Position numbers and translations under genes: made by a program. This document shows, one piece after another, positions 1-6,762 of a DNA stretch of 34,037 nucleotides. Below the pieces are notes generated by a model, which made no database searches, was not told the origin of the DNA, and saw nothing but the letters and a program-made list of their open reading frames with translations. Position 1 is the stretch's first letter. Each line of letters starts with the position of its first letter. The stretch spans positions 1-34,037 of the IMG/VR virus record IMGVR_UViG_3300035099_000049; one strand, 5' to 3'. This DNA comes from a virus.

Positions 1-33
1 CATTATATTCAATCATATAACATTTTCTTTTCA
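1..33. repeat. Left copy of the terminal repeat (same as 33972-34004)
   Basis: These 33 bases recur exactly at 33972-34004. They let the methyltransferase reading frame pass from base 1 into 33971 without a break, which shows circular or circularly permuted DNA, or an assembler overlap from a circular molecule. Confidence 0.9.
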
Positions 34-1195
34 ATTGCTCGCAAGCCAATAGTGTAGTTCCTGAACCACCGCATAAATCTAAAATCAAATCACCAACATT
101 AGAACATCTTTTTATTGGCTTTTCTAATAGCGTTATCGGCTTTTGAGTAGTATGCTGATAATTATTTGTGTTTTCTCTATCAACTAACCATAAATTCAAA
201 TTATCAATAAAATAATCTTTTATATCATCTGATTTTTGTAAATTTTTATTTAAAATCTCTGTCAAATTTTTAATGTTTTTGTTTAATACCGGTTTTCCTA
301 TGGTCCCATACACACAAGGTTCATAAACTTTATTAAAAGCATTTTGAGGCGTAGGCGAAAAATTATTTTTTATCCACAAGCAAACTCTTTGCAATTTAAT
401 ATTATTTCCCATAAACAATTTTTGAAAAAGCCATATATACTTTTCATCACACCAATAAAATATATGTGCATCTGGATTACATACTGCTAAACTATTTACA
501 ATCAATTTGTTTATAAACTCCTCATAATCTTCTACACTCTTATTATCATTTATCTTTTTATCATAAGAAACCTTTCTCCCGCTTAATGTTTTAGAATAAT
601 CCAAACCAATATTATAAGGCGGGTCGGTGATAACTATATTACATTTTTTATTCTCCATCAATTTTTCAACATCTTTTATTTTAGTGCTATCCCCACATAA
701 CAAATAATGTTCCCCTAATTGATATTTATCCCTTATTTTAGTTTTCGGCTTTTCTATTTTATTAACTTCTTTCTCAAAGTCAAAATTATCATCTTGAGTT
801 TCTAAATCAAATATATCTGTTAGTTCCTCATTTAAAAAACCAACATCCAAAAGGAATTTCTCATCAAAATTCGCTAATAAATCATAATCAAATTCTCCAG
901 TATTTTTGTTTAACCTTATGTTCAATTCTTTTTCCTTCTCAATATCTGGTATATTAACATAAACAACTGGTATCTCTTTATATCCCATATCTTTTGCAAC
1001 CTTTAATCTCAGATGCCCACCTATAACAACATTTTTTCTTTCTTTCGCTGAATTAACAATAAGCGGGTCCACAAGTCCAAATCTCTGGATAGATTTTTTT
1101 ATATCATCAATTTGCTTCTGATCTGCTTTTCTGGGATTATACTCGGCAGGCTTTAATTTGTCTATATTGATATAAACTATTTTCAAATCTTTCAT
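1..1195 (-). CDS. ParB-domain DNA methyltransferase (N-terminal 398 codons; runs off the left edge)
   Basis: A DNA methyltransferase that should move a methyl group from SAM to an adenine N6 or cytosine N4. Residues 1-100 form a ParB/Srx-like domain (KLKPAEYNPR, then VVIGGHLRLKVAKDMG). The catalytic TDPPYNIG motif is at about 190-197 and the SAM-binding motif LDLCGGSGTT at about 372-381. This order (motif IV before motif I) is that of beta-class enzymes. The frame is open through base 1 and continues at 33971-33901, giving a 421-residue protein. The ATG at 1195 has no Shine-Dalgarno; it sits 7 nt after a TATAAT box, so the mRNA is probably leaderless. ParB-methylase fusions are common in phages. 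No restriction partner is visible, so it is likely an orphan protecting phage DNA. The family call is firm; base specificity is unknown. Confidence 0.93.
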   Translation of the reverse strand, partial: MKDLKIVYINIDKLKPAEYNPRKADQKQIDDIKKSIQRFGLVDPLIVNSAKERKNVVIGGHLRLKVAKDMGYKEIPVVYVNIPDIEKEKELNIRLNKNTGEFDYDLLANFDEKFLLDVGFLNEELTDIFDLETQDDNFDFEKEVNKIEKPKTKIRDKYQLGEHYLLCGDSTKIKDVEKLMENKKCNIVITDPPYNIGLDYSKTLSGRKVSYDKKINDNKSVEDYEEFINKLIVNSLAVCNPDAHIFYWCDEKYIWLFQKLFMGNNIKLQRVCLWIKNNFSPTPQNAFNKVYEPCVYGTIGKPVLNKNIKNLTEILNKNLQKSDDIKDYFIDNLNLWLVDRENTNNYQHTTQKPITLLEKPIKRCSNVGDLILDLCGGSGTTLLACEQLKRKCYMIEYN

Positions 1196-1202
1196 AAGCA
1201 AT

Positions 1203-1232
1203 ATTATAGCATAAAAAATTATTCCTTTTCAA
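1203..1232 (-). promoter_or_regulatory. Extended -10 promoter for the ParB-methyltransferase, leaderless start
   Basis: On the minus strand there is TTGAAA (1227-1232), an 18-bp spacer ending in TGC, and TATAAT (1203-1208). The ATG at 1195 begins after only 7 more bases, so transcription would start at or beside the start codon. The spacing matches five other promoters in this window. Confidence 0.75.
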
Positions 1233-1234
1233 GT

Positions 1235-1777
1235 TTAATCATCATAGTCAGATATACCTAAACAACGCTCATATTTATTGATTATCTCATTTTGTTTTTC
1301 ATAATGATAATCACTTTGCTTATTTATTATTTCTTTAAAATGTTTTATCGCTTCATTTAGAACTCCAATTTCATATTCAAATGCTTCTTTCCTCAATCTC
1401 AACATTTCTTCATTATCAATACCCTTGTTTTCTAAATCTTTTATTTCTCTTTCTCTTTCTATGATATATCTATTATATCTTTCTAATTCTTTTAAATCTT
1501 TTCTAAATTCTTTTAGCGTATTTTTATAAATATTTTCAAGAGTTTTTATTCTTGCTTTTAATATATCTGATATTTTGATTTCCTTTAATTCTTTTAAAGC
1601 GTTTTTAATACTTTTTTCATCATTGATTTTATACTTCAGCCTACCATAATATGTAGTTTTTACTCCCTTGACATATGGCGGAATATAAATATTAACAACA
1701 TCATTTATTGTTGTTGTCTCAAACCCAAGTTTTTTGATTATTTCTTCTATTTCGTTTATTTCATTTGTTTTCTGCAT
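1235..1777 (-). CDS. Coiled-coil protein of unknown function (180 aa)
   Basis: I do not recognise this protein. The first 50 residues look globular (IKKLGFETTTINDVVNIYIP). From about residue 60 to 170 it is a long, highly charged helix rich in K, E and I (ARIKTLENIYKNTLKEF and following), typical of a coiled coil. The ATG has a strong AGGAGG site upstream. Its first 22 bases overlap the end of the VRR-NUC gene, so the two are probably translationally coupled. It is the last gene before the methyltransferase promoter. A DNA-metabolism accessory role is only a guess from position. Confidence 0.8.
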   Translation of the reverse strand: MQKTNEINEIEEIIKKLGFETTTINDVVNIYIPPYVKGVKTTYYGRLKYKINDEKSIKNALKELKEIKISDILKARIKTLENIYKNTLKEFRKDLKELERYNRYIIEREREIKDLENKGIDNEEMLRLRKEAFEYEIGVLNEAIKHFKEIINKQSDYHYEKQNEIINKYERCLGISDYDD

Positions 1778-2130
1778 TTTTCCTCCTGCAAATAATTTTC
1801 AATTTGCTCTATTCCTTCTTTAACATCTTTAACAACAATATATTTATATCCCCTTGCTTCTGCCATCTCTTTGAATATTTTCTGCTCTGAACTTAAAGAT
1901 CCTGTTCTACTCTTAAATTCTATCATAAGCCCGTGATAATTTTTATTGTTAGGTTGGAAAATTATTAAGTCAGGAGTTCCTGCCGTGTATCCTAATCGTT
2001 TCTTTCTTATCGCTCGTAATAAATTTATTTTTTCTCCACTAAATCCTCCACTAAATAAAGTTTCAGGGTGAAACTTTCTTAAATAATTGACCACCTGGAT
2101 TTGAATATTATGTTCGGGATAAGTTCTCAT
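1756..2130 (-). CDS. VRR-NUC domain nuclease (124 aa)
   Basis: A small stand-alone VRR-NUC nuclease of the PD-(D/E)xK superfamily. Visible active-site pattern: GTPDLIIF (G51-D54) and LMIEFKSRTG (E71, K73), followed by SSEQKIFKEMAEARGY, the conserved Q-helix. Phage VRR-NUC proteins cut branched or structured DNA, and this one sits in the replication/modification operon, so a role in resolving replication intermediates or DNA before packaging is plausible. I chose the ATG at 2130 because AGAGGTGATT lies just upstream and the previous gene stops at 2133; the frame is open further upstream without a better start. Confidence 0.9.
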   Translation of the reverse strand: MRTYPEHNIQIQVVNYLRKFHPETLFSGGFSGEKINLLRAIRKKRLGYTAGTPDLIIFQPNNKNYHGLMIEFKSRTGSLSSEQKIFKEMAEARGYKYIVVKDVKEGIEQIENYLQEEKCRKQMK

Positions 2131-2132
2131 AA

Positions 2133-2393
2133 TCACCTCTTTATAAATGCTAATATTAAAAATAAAATCAATGAAATAATAACAATAATTGTAATCAGCC
2201 ATTTAATACTAATGACCTTTTCTTCAAAATACGATTGTTCCCATCCACAATATGGACAAGAATATGGATGAGAAATATCAATTATTACTTCCTCACACTT
2301 TGGACATATAGCAATCTCCTTCCACATTTTCGGAAATATTTTTTTAAAACACTTAATAAAATATTTAATTTGTAATTTAAAATGTTCTCTCAT
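2133..2393 (-). CDS. Zinc-ribbon protein with C-terminal membrane helix (86 aa)
   Basis: Two CxxC knuckles (C30/C33 and C46/C49, the second as CPYCGW) make a rubredoxin-like zinc ribbon. Residues 64-83 are a strongly hydrophobic helix (WLITIIVIISLILFLILAF) followed by KR. This predicts a single-pass membrane protein with the zinc ribbon on one face. A GGAGG site precedes the ATG. It lies between a methyltransferase and the VRR-NUC nuclease, with 2 bases between its stop and the next ATG. Membrane zinc ribbons occur as small phage or host unknowns; function not assigned. Confidence 0.82.
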   Translation of the reverse strand: MREHFKLQIKYFIKCFKKIFPKMWKEIAICPKCEEVIIDISHPYSCPYCGWEQSYFEEKVISIKWLITIIVIISLILFLILAFIKR

Positions 2394-2406
2394 TTTTTCG
2401 CCTCCA

Positions 2407-3003
2407 TTACAATATCCATCTTAATATAGTATCTCCTTTATATTCTTTTTCCCACACAATCCACATATAATCAACAGGAGAATGAGAATAAGCATTAAAA
2501 TTCCCATTTAAAGCACAACCTATTCTTCCACTGAAAGCATAAACAACCTTTGGTGGATGTTCAGTAAACAATTTATACCTACTTTTACTTGACAAATATC
2601 TTTGTGGGAAAATCATTGCTACTTTATGTCCTTCCGTAATTACTTCTAATGCTCTATAAACAAATTGAGTAGCCCATCTGTAAGGTGGGTTGGTTATTAT
2701 ATCTCCACCCCAATACCAATTTTTTTTAGGTTTAAGAAAATCAATTTGCTCACAGGGATAATCTCTAATATATAAATCACTTGCTTTGCTCAATATATTA
2801 TGTTTTTTCAATACTTCAGCAAGATGACCATTACCACAGGCGCATTCCCAAACATTACTAAACTTTTCATATTGGAGTAGTTTTTCTAATGCTTCAGGAT
2901 TAGTAGCATAAAAATCTACTTCGTGTCTCTCGTGTTTAGATAGGTTATGAAAACCACTTGTAGAAACAATTGAAGTTTTATTAGATACCCAATCTTTATT
3001 CAT
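2407..3003 (-). CDS. Dam-like phage adenine DNA methyltransferase (198 aa)
   Basis: A SAM-dependent methyltransferase. Motif I is ECACGNGHLAEVL (about 53-65), and the catalytic motif IV is TNPPYRWA (104-111), the NPPY form typical of N6-adenine enzymes. The N-terminus has DFYATNPEALEKLL, the opening shared by phage orphan adenine methyltransferases. It lacks a separate target-recognition domain, which is usual at this length. It overlaps the upstream 55-residue gene by ATGA, so translation is coupled. It is the second of three methyltransferases in the operon. Confidence 0.88.
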   Translation of the reverse strand: MNKDWVSNKTSIVSTSGFHNLSKHERHEVDFYATNPEALEKLLQYEKFSNVWECACGNGHLAEVLKKHNILSKASDLYIRDYPCEQIDFLKPKKNWYWGGDIITNPPYRWATQFVYRALEVITEGHKVAMIFPQRYLSSKSRYKLFTEHPPKVVYAFSGRIGCALNGNFNAYSHSPVDYMWIVWEKEYKGDTILRWIL

Positions 3004-3167
3004 TTTAATCTCCTTTCCCCATATTTACAACTTAACATTATAACATTTTTTAACTCCGAATATGGCACTTTTATTTTGAATTTTCGCTCCAATTTTTTTC
3101 TTGCATTCTCTTTGTTGTATGCCTTAACTACTTTATCCTGATATTTGTATGTTTTTAATGTTGCCAT
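3000..3167 (-). CDS. Small basic protein of unknown function (55 aa)
   Basis: ATG at 3167, TGA at 3002-3000, overlapping the methyltransferase start as ATGA. It begins MATLKTYKYQDKVVKAYNKE and is rich in lysine. An AGAG-type site lies about 10 nt upstream, and the upstream gene stops one base before it (TAGTATG). Tight packing on both sides supports translation. I do not recognise the family; the pattern resembles short phage proteins that touch DNA or RNA, but this is inference. Confidence 0.7.
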   Translation of the reverse strand: MATLKTYKYQDKVVKAYNKENARKKLERKFKIKVPYSELKNVIMLSCKYGERRLK

Positions 3168-3168
3168 A

Positions 3169-3489
3169 CTAAAATCTCTTTAGATTGTATTTCTTATCTA
3201 ATTGATATGATAATTCTAAATCAACCTGGAATTTTATTTCATTTTTAACTTTTCGCATTTTAAATTCTTCACCTTCAAAGTCAATTGCGAAAATAAACTC
3301 AATATCGTTCATATCCATATATTCAAATATCCTATTAACAATCTCATAAACTATTATTTTATAATTGTAAAAATTCAGTTTTAAGCCTATTTCTTTAGCA
3401 TATTCTATTATCAAGTTTTCCCAATCCCGACGAAAGAATTGTAATGCTTTTGTTGTATATTCTATTTTGTATGTAGATAAGTCTATCAT
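3169..3489 (-). CDS. Unknown protein (106 aa)
   Basis: A soluble-looking protein with alternating charged and aromatic residues (FRRDWENLIIEYAKEIG; DIEFIFAIDFEGEEF) that suggests a small alpha/beta fold. No motif recognised. The ATG has a perfect GGAGG 6 nt upstream. It sits in the methyltransferase run, between the 58- and 55-residue proteins, and its stop is one base from the next ATG. Confidence 0.72.
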   Translation of the reverse strand: MIDLSTYKIEYTTKALQFFRRDWENLIIEYAKEIGLKLNFYNYKIIVYEIVNRIFEYMDMNDIEFIFAIDFEGEEFKMRKVKNEIKFQVDLELSYQLDKKYNLKRF

Positions 3490-3537
3490 ATTTCCTCCAC
3501 TTTCTCAACTTTTTTTGTATTCTATTCTTGCTATCCC

Positions 3538-3714
3538 TCAATTTTCAACAAAATCAACATTAGTATATTTTTGCTTTAACTCTTTCAGTTCTTTTGGCGT
3601 CATTATCGTAACCTCGCCATATTTCCCATTATCATATTCCAATTGGACGAAGTAATCCTTACCGCTTTTCCAATAGGTTATTTTTGTTAAAACCTTTTCG
3701 CTTTTGTTTTTCAT
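3538..3714 (-). CDS. Unknown small protein (58 aa)
   Basis: ATG at 3714 after AAAGGAG; TGA at 3540-3538. It begins MKNKSEKVLTKITYWKSGKD and contains YFVQLEYDNG, a likely beta hairpin, then a lysine-rich helix. It resembles small phage proteins with an SH3-like strand pattern, but I cannot assign a family. It lies between methyltransferase 3 and the 106-residue protein. Confidence 0.68.
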   Translation of the reverse strand: MKNKSEKVLTKITYWKSGKDYFVQLEYDNGKYGEVTIMTPKELKELKQKYTNVDFVEN

Positions 3715-3775
3715 TTTATCTCCTTTGCTTTTATTTTCTTAAGCGGTTCGTTATAAACTCTAAAACCATTGCTAC

Positions 3776-4399
3776 CTATTTTTTTAATACAAACCAATAA
3801 CAATGATATTTTCTCGAATGCTTTTGTATAAGATTACTATTCCAAATTCTACCACCTTGAAATAATAATATAAACAAATCCTCTACCTTAAATCCTTTTT
3901 CAATTGCCCAATTATAAACAAAGCAATGTGTAAGCGTTGTCCTACTATCTGTATAGTCTTGACACTTAAAAGCAACAATACCACCCTTAACTAATACCCT
4001 ATAAAATTCCTCTAATGATTTTTTATACATCTTTTCTAAAGCATCCCAAGTATCAAACATACTAAATCTTTTTGCCATAATATTTTCATCAGTTTTCCCG
4101 TGTTTTCCAAACATAAAAGGTGGGTCAAATATAATATTTTTTATACTGCTGTTTTCAAATGGTAATCCATTTAGTATATCATTTTTAACTACATCTGGAA
4201 ATTGTGGAAATTTATCTAATTTGTGTATCGGTTTTTCTAAATCTTCATACATTTTACCAATAGAATAACAAGGGTCTAAATCGAAATGTTCATCACTTAA
4301 ATATAAATTTTTTATTGTCAATAAAATATCTTTATCACTATTTTGAACAGATTTTACAACTTGTTTTTTTACATCAACTATGTTATCCATTTTTTTCAT
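3776..4399 (-). CDS. Phage DNA methyltransferase with DPPF motif (207 aa)
   Basis: A compact DNA methyltransferase. FDLDPCYSIG (39-48) is a conserved opening of phage N4/N6 methylases, IIFDPPFMFG (89-98) carries the catalytic DPPF, and EFYRVLVKGGIVAFKCQD (131-148) is the helix and strand after it. The C-terminal HSRKYHCYWFVLKK tail is also typical. DPPF or SPPY types include both N6-A and N4-C enzymes, so the target base is open. I chose ATG 4399 because GGGGG lies just upstream and it overlaps the DnaC stop as ATGA; an earlier ATG in frame would run well into the helicase-loader gene. Confidence 0.86.
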   Translation of the reverse strand: MKKMDNIVDVKKQVVKSVQNSDKDILLTIKNLYLSDEHFDLDPCYSIGKMYEDLEKPIHKLDKFPQFPDVVKNDILNGLPFENSSIKNIIFDPPFMFGKHGKTDENIMAKRFSMFDTWDALEKMYKKSLEEFYRVLVKGGIVAFKCQDYTDSRTTLTHCFVYNWAIEKGFKVEDLFILLFQGGRIWNSNLIQKHSRKYHCYWFVLKK

Positions 4400-4971
4400 T
4401 TTTCCCCCTTTGCTTTTATTTTCCTTGCTGGTAATTCTACAAGCCGACACATCTCTAAAATCCTACCCGCTAACCTTGCCTCATAAATCTTGCCTAATTC
4501 CTGAATAGAATAATTTGAAGTTATTATTAAACCATTAGGATTTATCATACTTCTAAAATCAATCAATTCATTTAAAAAACTTAATGTGAATTCCGTTAAT
4601 TTTTCTGCTCCTAAATCGTCTAATATCAAAATCTTTGAGTTAATTAAAGAATTTAATAGTTCCTGTTCCTGCCAGGCTTTTTCACAAGAGCGTAGTTCTC
4701 TCAACAAAGTTGAAGTCCTTTTATAAGTAAATCCTGAATATCTCCGCCCAATAGCAATTGCAGCAAATGTTTTCCCTGCTCTTATAGGCCCAAATAAGTA
4801 TAAAGAACAATTAGGGAAACCTTTACATTGCTCTATAATATTCTTATCTACTCTATCAAGAGTGCAATTTAAAAATAGCATTTTCCCTACTTGTGCTATA
4901 ATTGCTTCCTTTTTTGCTTTTTCCTCTGTCTCTTTTATTATTTTTTCCATCTCGTTATCATTATTCTCCAT
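4396..4971 (-). CDS. DnaC-like helicase loader, AAA+ ATPase (191 aa)
   Basis: An AAA+ ATPase of the DnaC/IstB class that loads the host replicative helicase on phage DNA. Walker A is GPIRAGKT (61-68), Walker B ILILDDLGAEK (114-124), sensor 1 LIITSNYS (148-155), and an arginine-finger segment EARLAGRIL (164-172). The N-terminal 30 residues are a charged helix. It follows the replisome organiser gene with a 1-nt gap, the usual order of initiator then loader. No phage helicase or polymerase was found, so replication likely recruits the host replisome. Confidence 0.9.
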   Translation of the reverse strand: MENNDNEMEKIIKETEEKAKKEAIIAQVGKMLFLNCTLDRVDKNIIEQCKGFPNCSLYLFGPIRAGKTFAAIAIGRRYSGFTYKRTSTLLRELRSCEKAWQEQELLNSLINSKILILDDLGAEKLTEFTLSFLNELIDFRSMINPNGLIITSNYSIQELGKIYEARLAGRILEMCRLVELPARKIKAKGEK

Positions 4972-4972
4972 A

Positions 4973-5779
4973 TTACCTCCCTTCTCTTTCTCTCACTGCT
5001 TGTTCTATCAAATCCAGATCTCTATCATATGTCTTTACCCAGCCACTTTTACCATCTTTAAAAAAACCGCCACCACTATGATTTCTGCCCCGTTCCCAAG
5101 TCCGCACCGCCGCCCGCCAATCTTTCATCGGTGACTTACCTACAACCCAGCCTTTGCTTTCATAGAAGTTCCAGAATTGTTCGGCGTCTATCCCATTATT
5201 ACGCTCCTGACAATAAGACCTAATCTCATCAATTGATGGCTTGATAAATCGTTTTATAGGTTTAGAAGTATTATCTTGTTTTTGATTATTAACATCATCC
5301 CCACTTTTAAGGGGGGATATAGGGGGAATTATATTATTTTTTTCTTTCTTATCTTGTACTGTATTATCTTTTATTATATTATAGTTTCCGTTTTTTGGAA
5401 CATCATTTCCGTTTTTGCGGAACTGCTTTGAATTATGCTTATTTTTTAACATCTTTTTATACCTTTCTGTAAACTGGTATTTATCCCAATTAGTTATATG
5501 GTATATTCCAAGTATTGGCTCATCAATTTTACCTACTTGAATACATTTTTGGATAGTAGATTGTAAAAGTTCAACACTAATATTTAGTAATCCTGCTAAT
5601 TGCGGTAATAAATATGGCGTAGTTTCATTTGCTCTAATATATCCCTTGTCTTTTGCTCCAAGTGCCATAAGGTCAACGAATACACCTCTTTCTGCTGGTT
5701 CTAATTCTATTCTTGTGCTTCCAAATATCCATTTATCCACATATAACGGTATCCACATTTGTGTCTCTTTGTTTTTCAT
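4973..5779 (-). CDS. Replisome organiser / replication initiation protein (268 aa)
   Basis: Residues 1-105 match the phage replisome-organiser N-terminal winged helix (MWIPLYVDKWIFGSTRIELEP, then GVFVDLMALGAKDKGYI and LAGLLNISVELLQ). Residues 105-180 are a K/N-rich linker. Residues 180-232 hold a DnaD/DnaT-like module (FWNFYESKGWVVGK, MKDWRAAVRTWERG) that contacts helicase or loader. Start supported by AGGAG 8 nt upstream. The 5' leader carries a pseudoknot-like structure and a terminator-like hairpin, so expression may be tuned by attenuation. Phage origins often lie in or beside such genes; the K/N linker DNA is A/T rich, but I see no clear iterons. Confidence 0.88.
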   Translation of the reverse strand: MKNKETQMWIPLYVDKWIFGSTRIELEPAERGVFVDLMALGAKDKGYIRANETTPYLLPQLAGLLNISVELLQSTIQKCIQVGKIDEPILGIYHITNWDKYQFTERYKKMLKNKHNSKQFRKNGNDVPKNGNYNIIKDNTVQDKKEKNNIIPPISPLKSGDDVNNQKQDNTSKPIKRFIKPSIDEIRSYCQERNNGIDAEQFWNFYESKGWVVGKSPMKDWRAAVRTWERGRNHSGGGFFKDGKSGWVKTYDRDLDLIEQAVREREGR

Positions 5780-5790
5780 AATTTTCTCCT

Positions 5791-5831
5791 AAAATAAAAA
5801 CGGGCTGGAAACCGCAGAGGTAAACCAGCCC
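5791..5831 (-). terminator. Terminator-like hairpin directly before the replication operon
   Basis: The 7-bp stem GGGCTGG (5802-5808 on the plus strand) / CCAGCCC (5825-5831) is followed on the minus strand by G then TTTTTATTTT. This has the form of a Rho-independent terminator acting on minus-strand transcripts, ending only a few bases before the AGGAG of the replisome organiser. It shares bases 5806-5808 with the longer 14-bp stem, so the two compete at that edge. Confidence 0.6.
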
Positions 5832-5870
5832 TTCTAAATTTAACTTTGTAATTTTCTCTGCGGTTTCCAT
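5806..5870 (-). promoter_or_regulatory. Structured 5' leader of the replication operon: 14-bp stem, possible H-type pseudoknot or attenuator
   Basis: TGGAAACCGCAGAG (5806-5819) is a perfect 14-bp inverted repeat of 5856-5869. In the minus-strand RNA, element 1 (5869-5856) lies within about 5 nt of the predicted transcription start. The order is 1, GGGCUGG, 3, CCAGCCC, U-tract, SD. Pairing 1:3 and 2:4 together would be an H-type pseudoknot; pairing either alone gives an antiterminator or a terminator. A 45-codon frame also starts at 5870 (to 5733), with almost no 5' UTR, and overlaps the initiator gene. Whether it is translated cannot be told. Confidence 0.6.
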
Positions 5871-5880
5871 ACTTCTAATT

Positions 5881-5910
5881 ATTATATAATATTTTCGCAG
5901 CATATGTCAA
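5881..5910 (-). promoter_or_regulatory. Consensus sigma70-like promoter for the replication operon
   Basis: Minus strand TTGACA (5905-5910), 18-bp spacer, TATAAT (5881-5886), both perfect hexamers. The predicted start is near 5874. The -35 overlaps the last codons of the upstream 132-residue gene. It feeds the structured leader and then the replisome organiser, loader and methyltransferases. Confidence 0.8.
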
Positions 5911-6305
5911 ATCAGCATAGATAAATTTTTAAATTTATCTGTTATCACTTTTTGATAAAATTTTTGTAGATTTATAAAACATAAAAACAAAAGGTTTTTA
6001 TAATATTCATTTATTTTTCTATTCGAAATAGCATTCATTAACATTATCGTTAGATAAGGGTCAAAGATATAATCACTCAAATATTTGTATAATTCAGTTT
6101 CTTTATATTTATCTGGTTGAATTTCATATAAATATTTAAAATTTTCAAATAGAAAATCAAATAGATATTCTTGATGTTCTATAAATTTTTTTCTGTTATA
6201 TTCTACTTCGCTCATAGTAAATGTTTTTGTTTTTCCATTTTCAAAATAAAAAGTTGTTTTAGGTTCTATTTTATCATCAATTGTTTCCATTTTTACTATT
6301 TTCAT
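5907..6305 (-). CDS. Unknown helical protein (132 aa)
   Basis: Not recognised. Residues 1-33 form strands (KTTFYFENGKTKTFTMSEVE). The rest is helical and rich in F, Y and K (EYLFDFLFENFKYLYE; YYKNLLFLCFINLQKFYQ). No signal peptide; the FINLQ-type stretch is too broken by charges to be a clear membrane helix. Start chosen from AGGAGG 6 nt upstream. It is the first gene after the 6324-6395 structured leader and the last gene before the replication promoter. Single-gene unit of unknown role. Confidence 0.75.
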   Translation of the reverse strand: MKIVKMETIDDKIEPKTTFYFENGKTKTFTMSEVEYNRKKFIEHQEYLFDFLFENFKYLYEIQPDKYKETELYKYLSDYIFDPYLTIMLMNAISNRKINEYYKNLLFLCFINLQKFYQKVITDKFKNLSMLI

Positions 6306-6323
6306 AATTTCCTCCTAAAGCTC

Positions 6324-6395
6324 GGCAGGCGGAGACAGGGGGAATAGACGGAGAGGTTATGAGGGTTGATGAGGTCAACTTTAACTCCGCCTGCC
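6324..6395 (-). promoter_or_regulatory. Structured leader before the 132-residue gene (11-bp closing stem)
   Basis: GGCAGGCGGAG (6324-6334) pairs perfectly with 6385-6395. Inside lies a smaller hairpin, gttga (6365-6369) / tcaac (6375-6379). The stem is GC-rich (9 of 11) in a very AT-rich genome. On the minus-strand RNA the stem opens at the predicted 5' end and closes about 8 nt before the AGGAGG of the next gene. There is no U-tract, so it is not a terminator. It may stabilise the mRNA or be an aptamer. Confidence 0.55.
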
Positions 6396-6402
6396 TAATA
6401 AT

Positions 6403-6431
6403 ATTATACATCTTTTTTATTGCCCCGTCTT
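6403..6431 (-). promoter_or_regulatory. Probable promoter before the structured leader
   Basis: Minus strand TATAAT (6403-6408) with a weak -35 AAGACG (6426-6431), spacing 17. The -10 overlaps the stop codon of the upstream 57-residue gene. The predicted start, near 6396, is where the 11-bp leader stem begins. The -10 and the leader support it; the -35 does not. Confidence 0.4.
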
Positions 6432-6577
6432 ATCACAATAAAATTCGCATCATCTTTAAAAAGTTCTTCATTAAAAATTTTCATCAGTTTTTCTCCACCT
6501 TTTCTATAGCCATCTTTATATCCAAGTAAATAAAAAACAATTACCAATGCTATTATTATTGTTATTGTCAATATCAT
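6404..6577 (-). CDS. Small membrane protein (57 aa)
   Basis: ATG at 6577 with AAGGAAC upstream; TAA at 6406-6404. Residues 1-19 are a hydrophobic helix (MILTITIIIALVIVFYLLGY), followed by a charged 38-residue tail (KDGYRKGGEKLMKIF). This predicts a single-pass inner-membrane protein with a cytoplasmic tail. It overlaps the HTH gene by ATGA. Short membrane proteins of this type are frequent in phage early regions and some inhibit host functions, but no specific function can be given. Confidence 0.75.
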   Translation of the reverse strand: MILTITIIIALVIVFYLLGYKDGYRKGGEKLMKIFNEELFKDDANFIVIRRGNKKDV

Positions 6578-6762
6578 AGTTCCTTTTTATTTTCAAAGAA
6601 CATAACTTTTCTATTCCCTCTCCCTCGTGGAGCAAGCCCTATTTTAAGGGCGTAATGGGTAATTGTAGGAGCGCTCAATTCATATTTCAATCCCATCGCT
6701 TTTAGTGTCATCCCCGATTTATAGTCGTTTACGAATTGTTTATAATTTATTATCCTTCTCAT
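6574..6762 (-). CDS. Small helix-turn-helix protein A (62 aa)
   Basis: MTLKAMGLKYELSAPTITHYALKIG (18-42) reads as a helix-turn-helix of the kind found in resolvase or terminase-type small proteins, ending with a basic tail (APRGRGNRKV). It likely binds DNA. A strong AAGGAGG lies upstream and both ends overlap neighbours by ATGA. A related 63-residue HTH protein (7124-7315) flanks the same 122-residue gene; both end in a KVMF or KVLF block. It lacks the length of a phage repressor. Confidence 0.75.
   Translation of the reverse strand: MRRIINYKQFVNDYKSGMTLKAMGLKYELSAPTITHYALKIGLAPRGRGNRKVMFFENKKEL

Noticed and set aside
2131-2202. Longer start for the VRR-NUC gene
   Set aside because: The 24 extra codons overlap the membrane zinc-ribbon gene in another frame; AGAGGTGATT clearly marks ATG 2130.
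4973-5779. Iterons or a defined origin inside the replisome organiser gene
   Set aside because: The linker DNA is A/T rich, but I could not find repeated units of the kind expected for an origin.
5733-5870. 45-codon frame in the replication leader as a normal gene
   Set aside because: It overlaps the initiator gene by 47 nt, lacks a ribosome site and its codons are shaped by the inverted repeats. Kept only as a possible leader frame.
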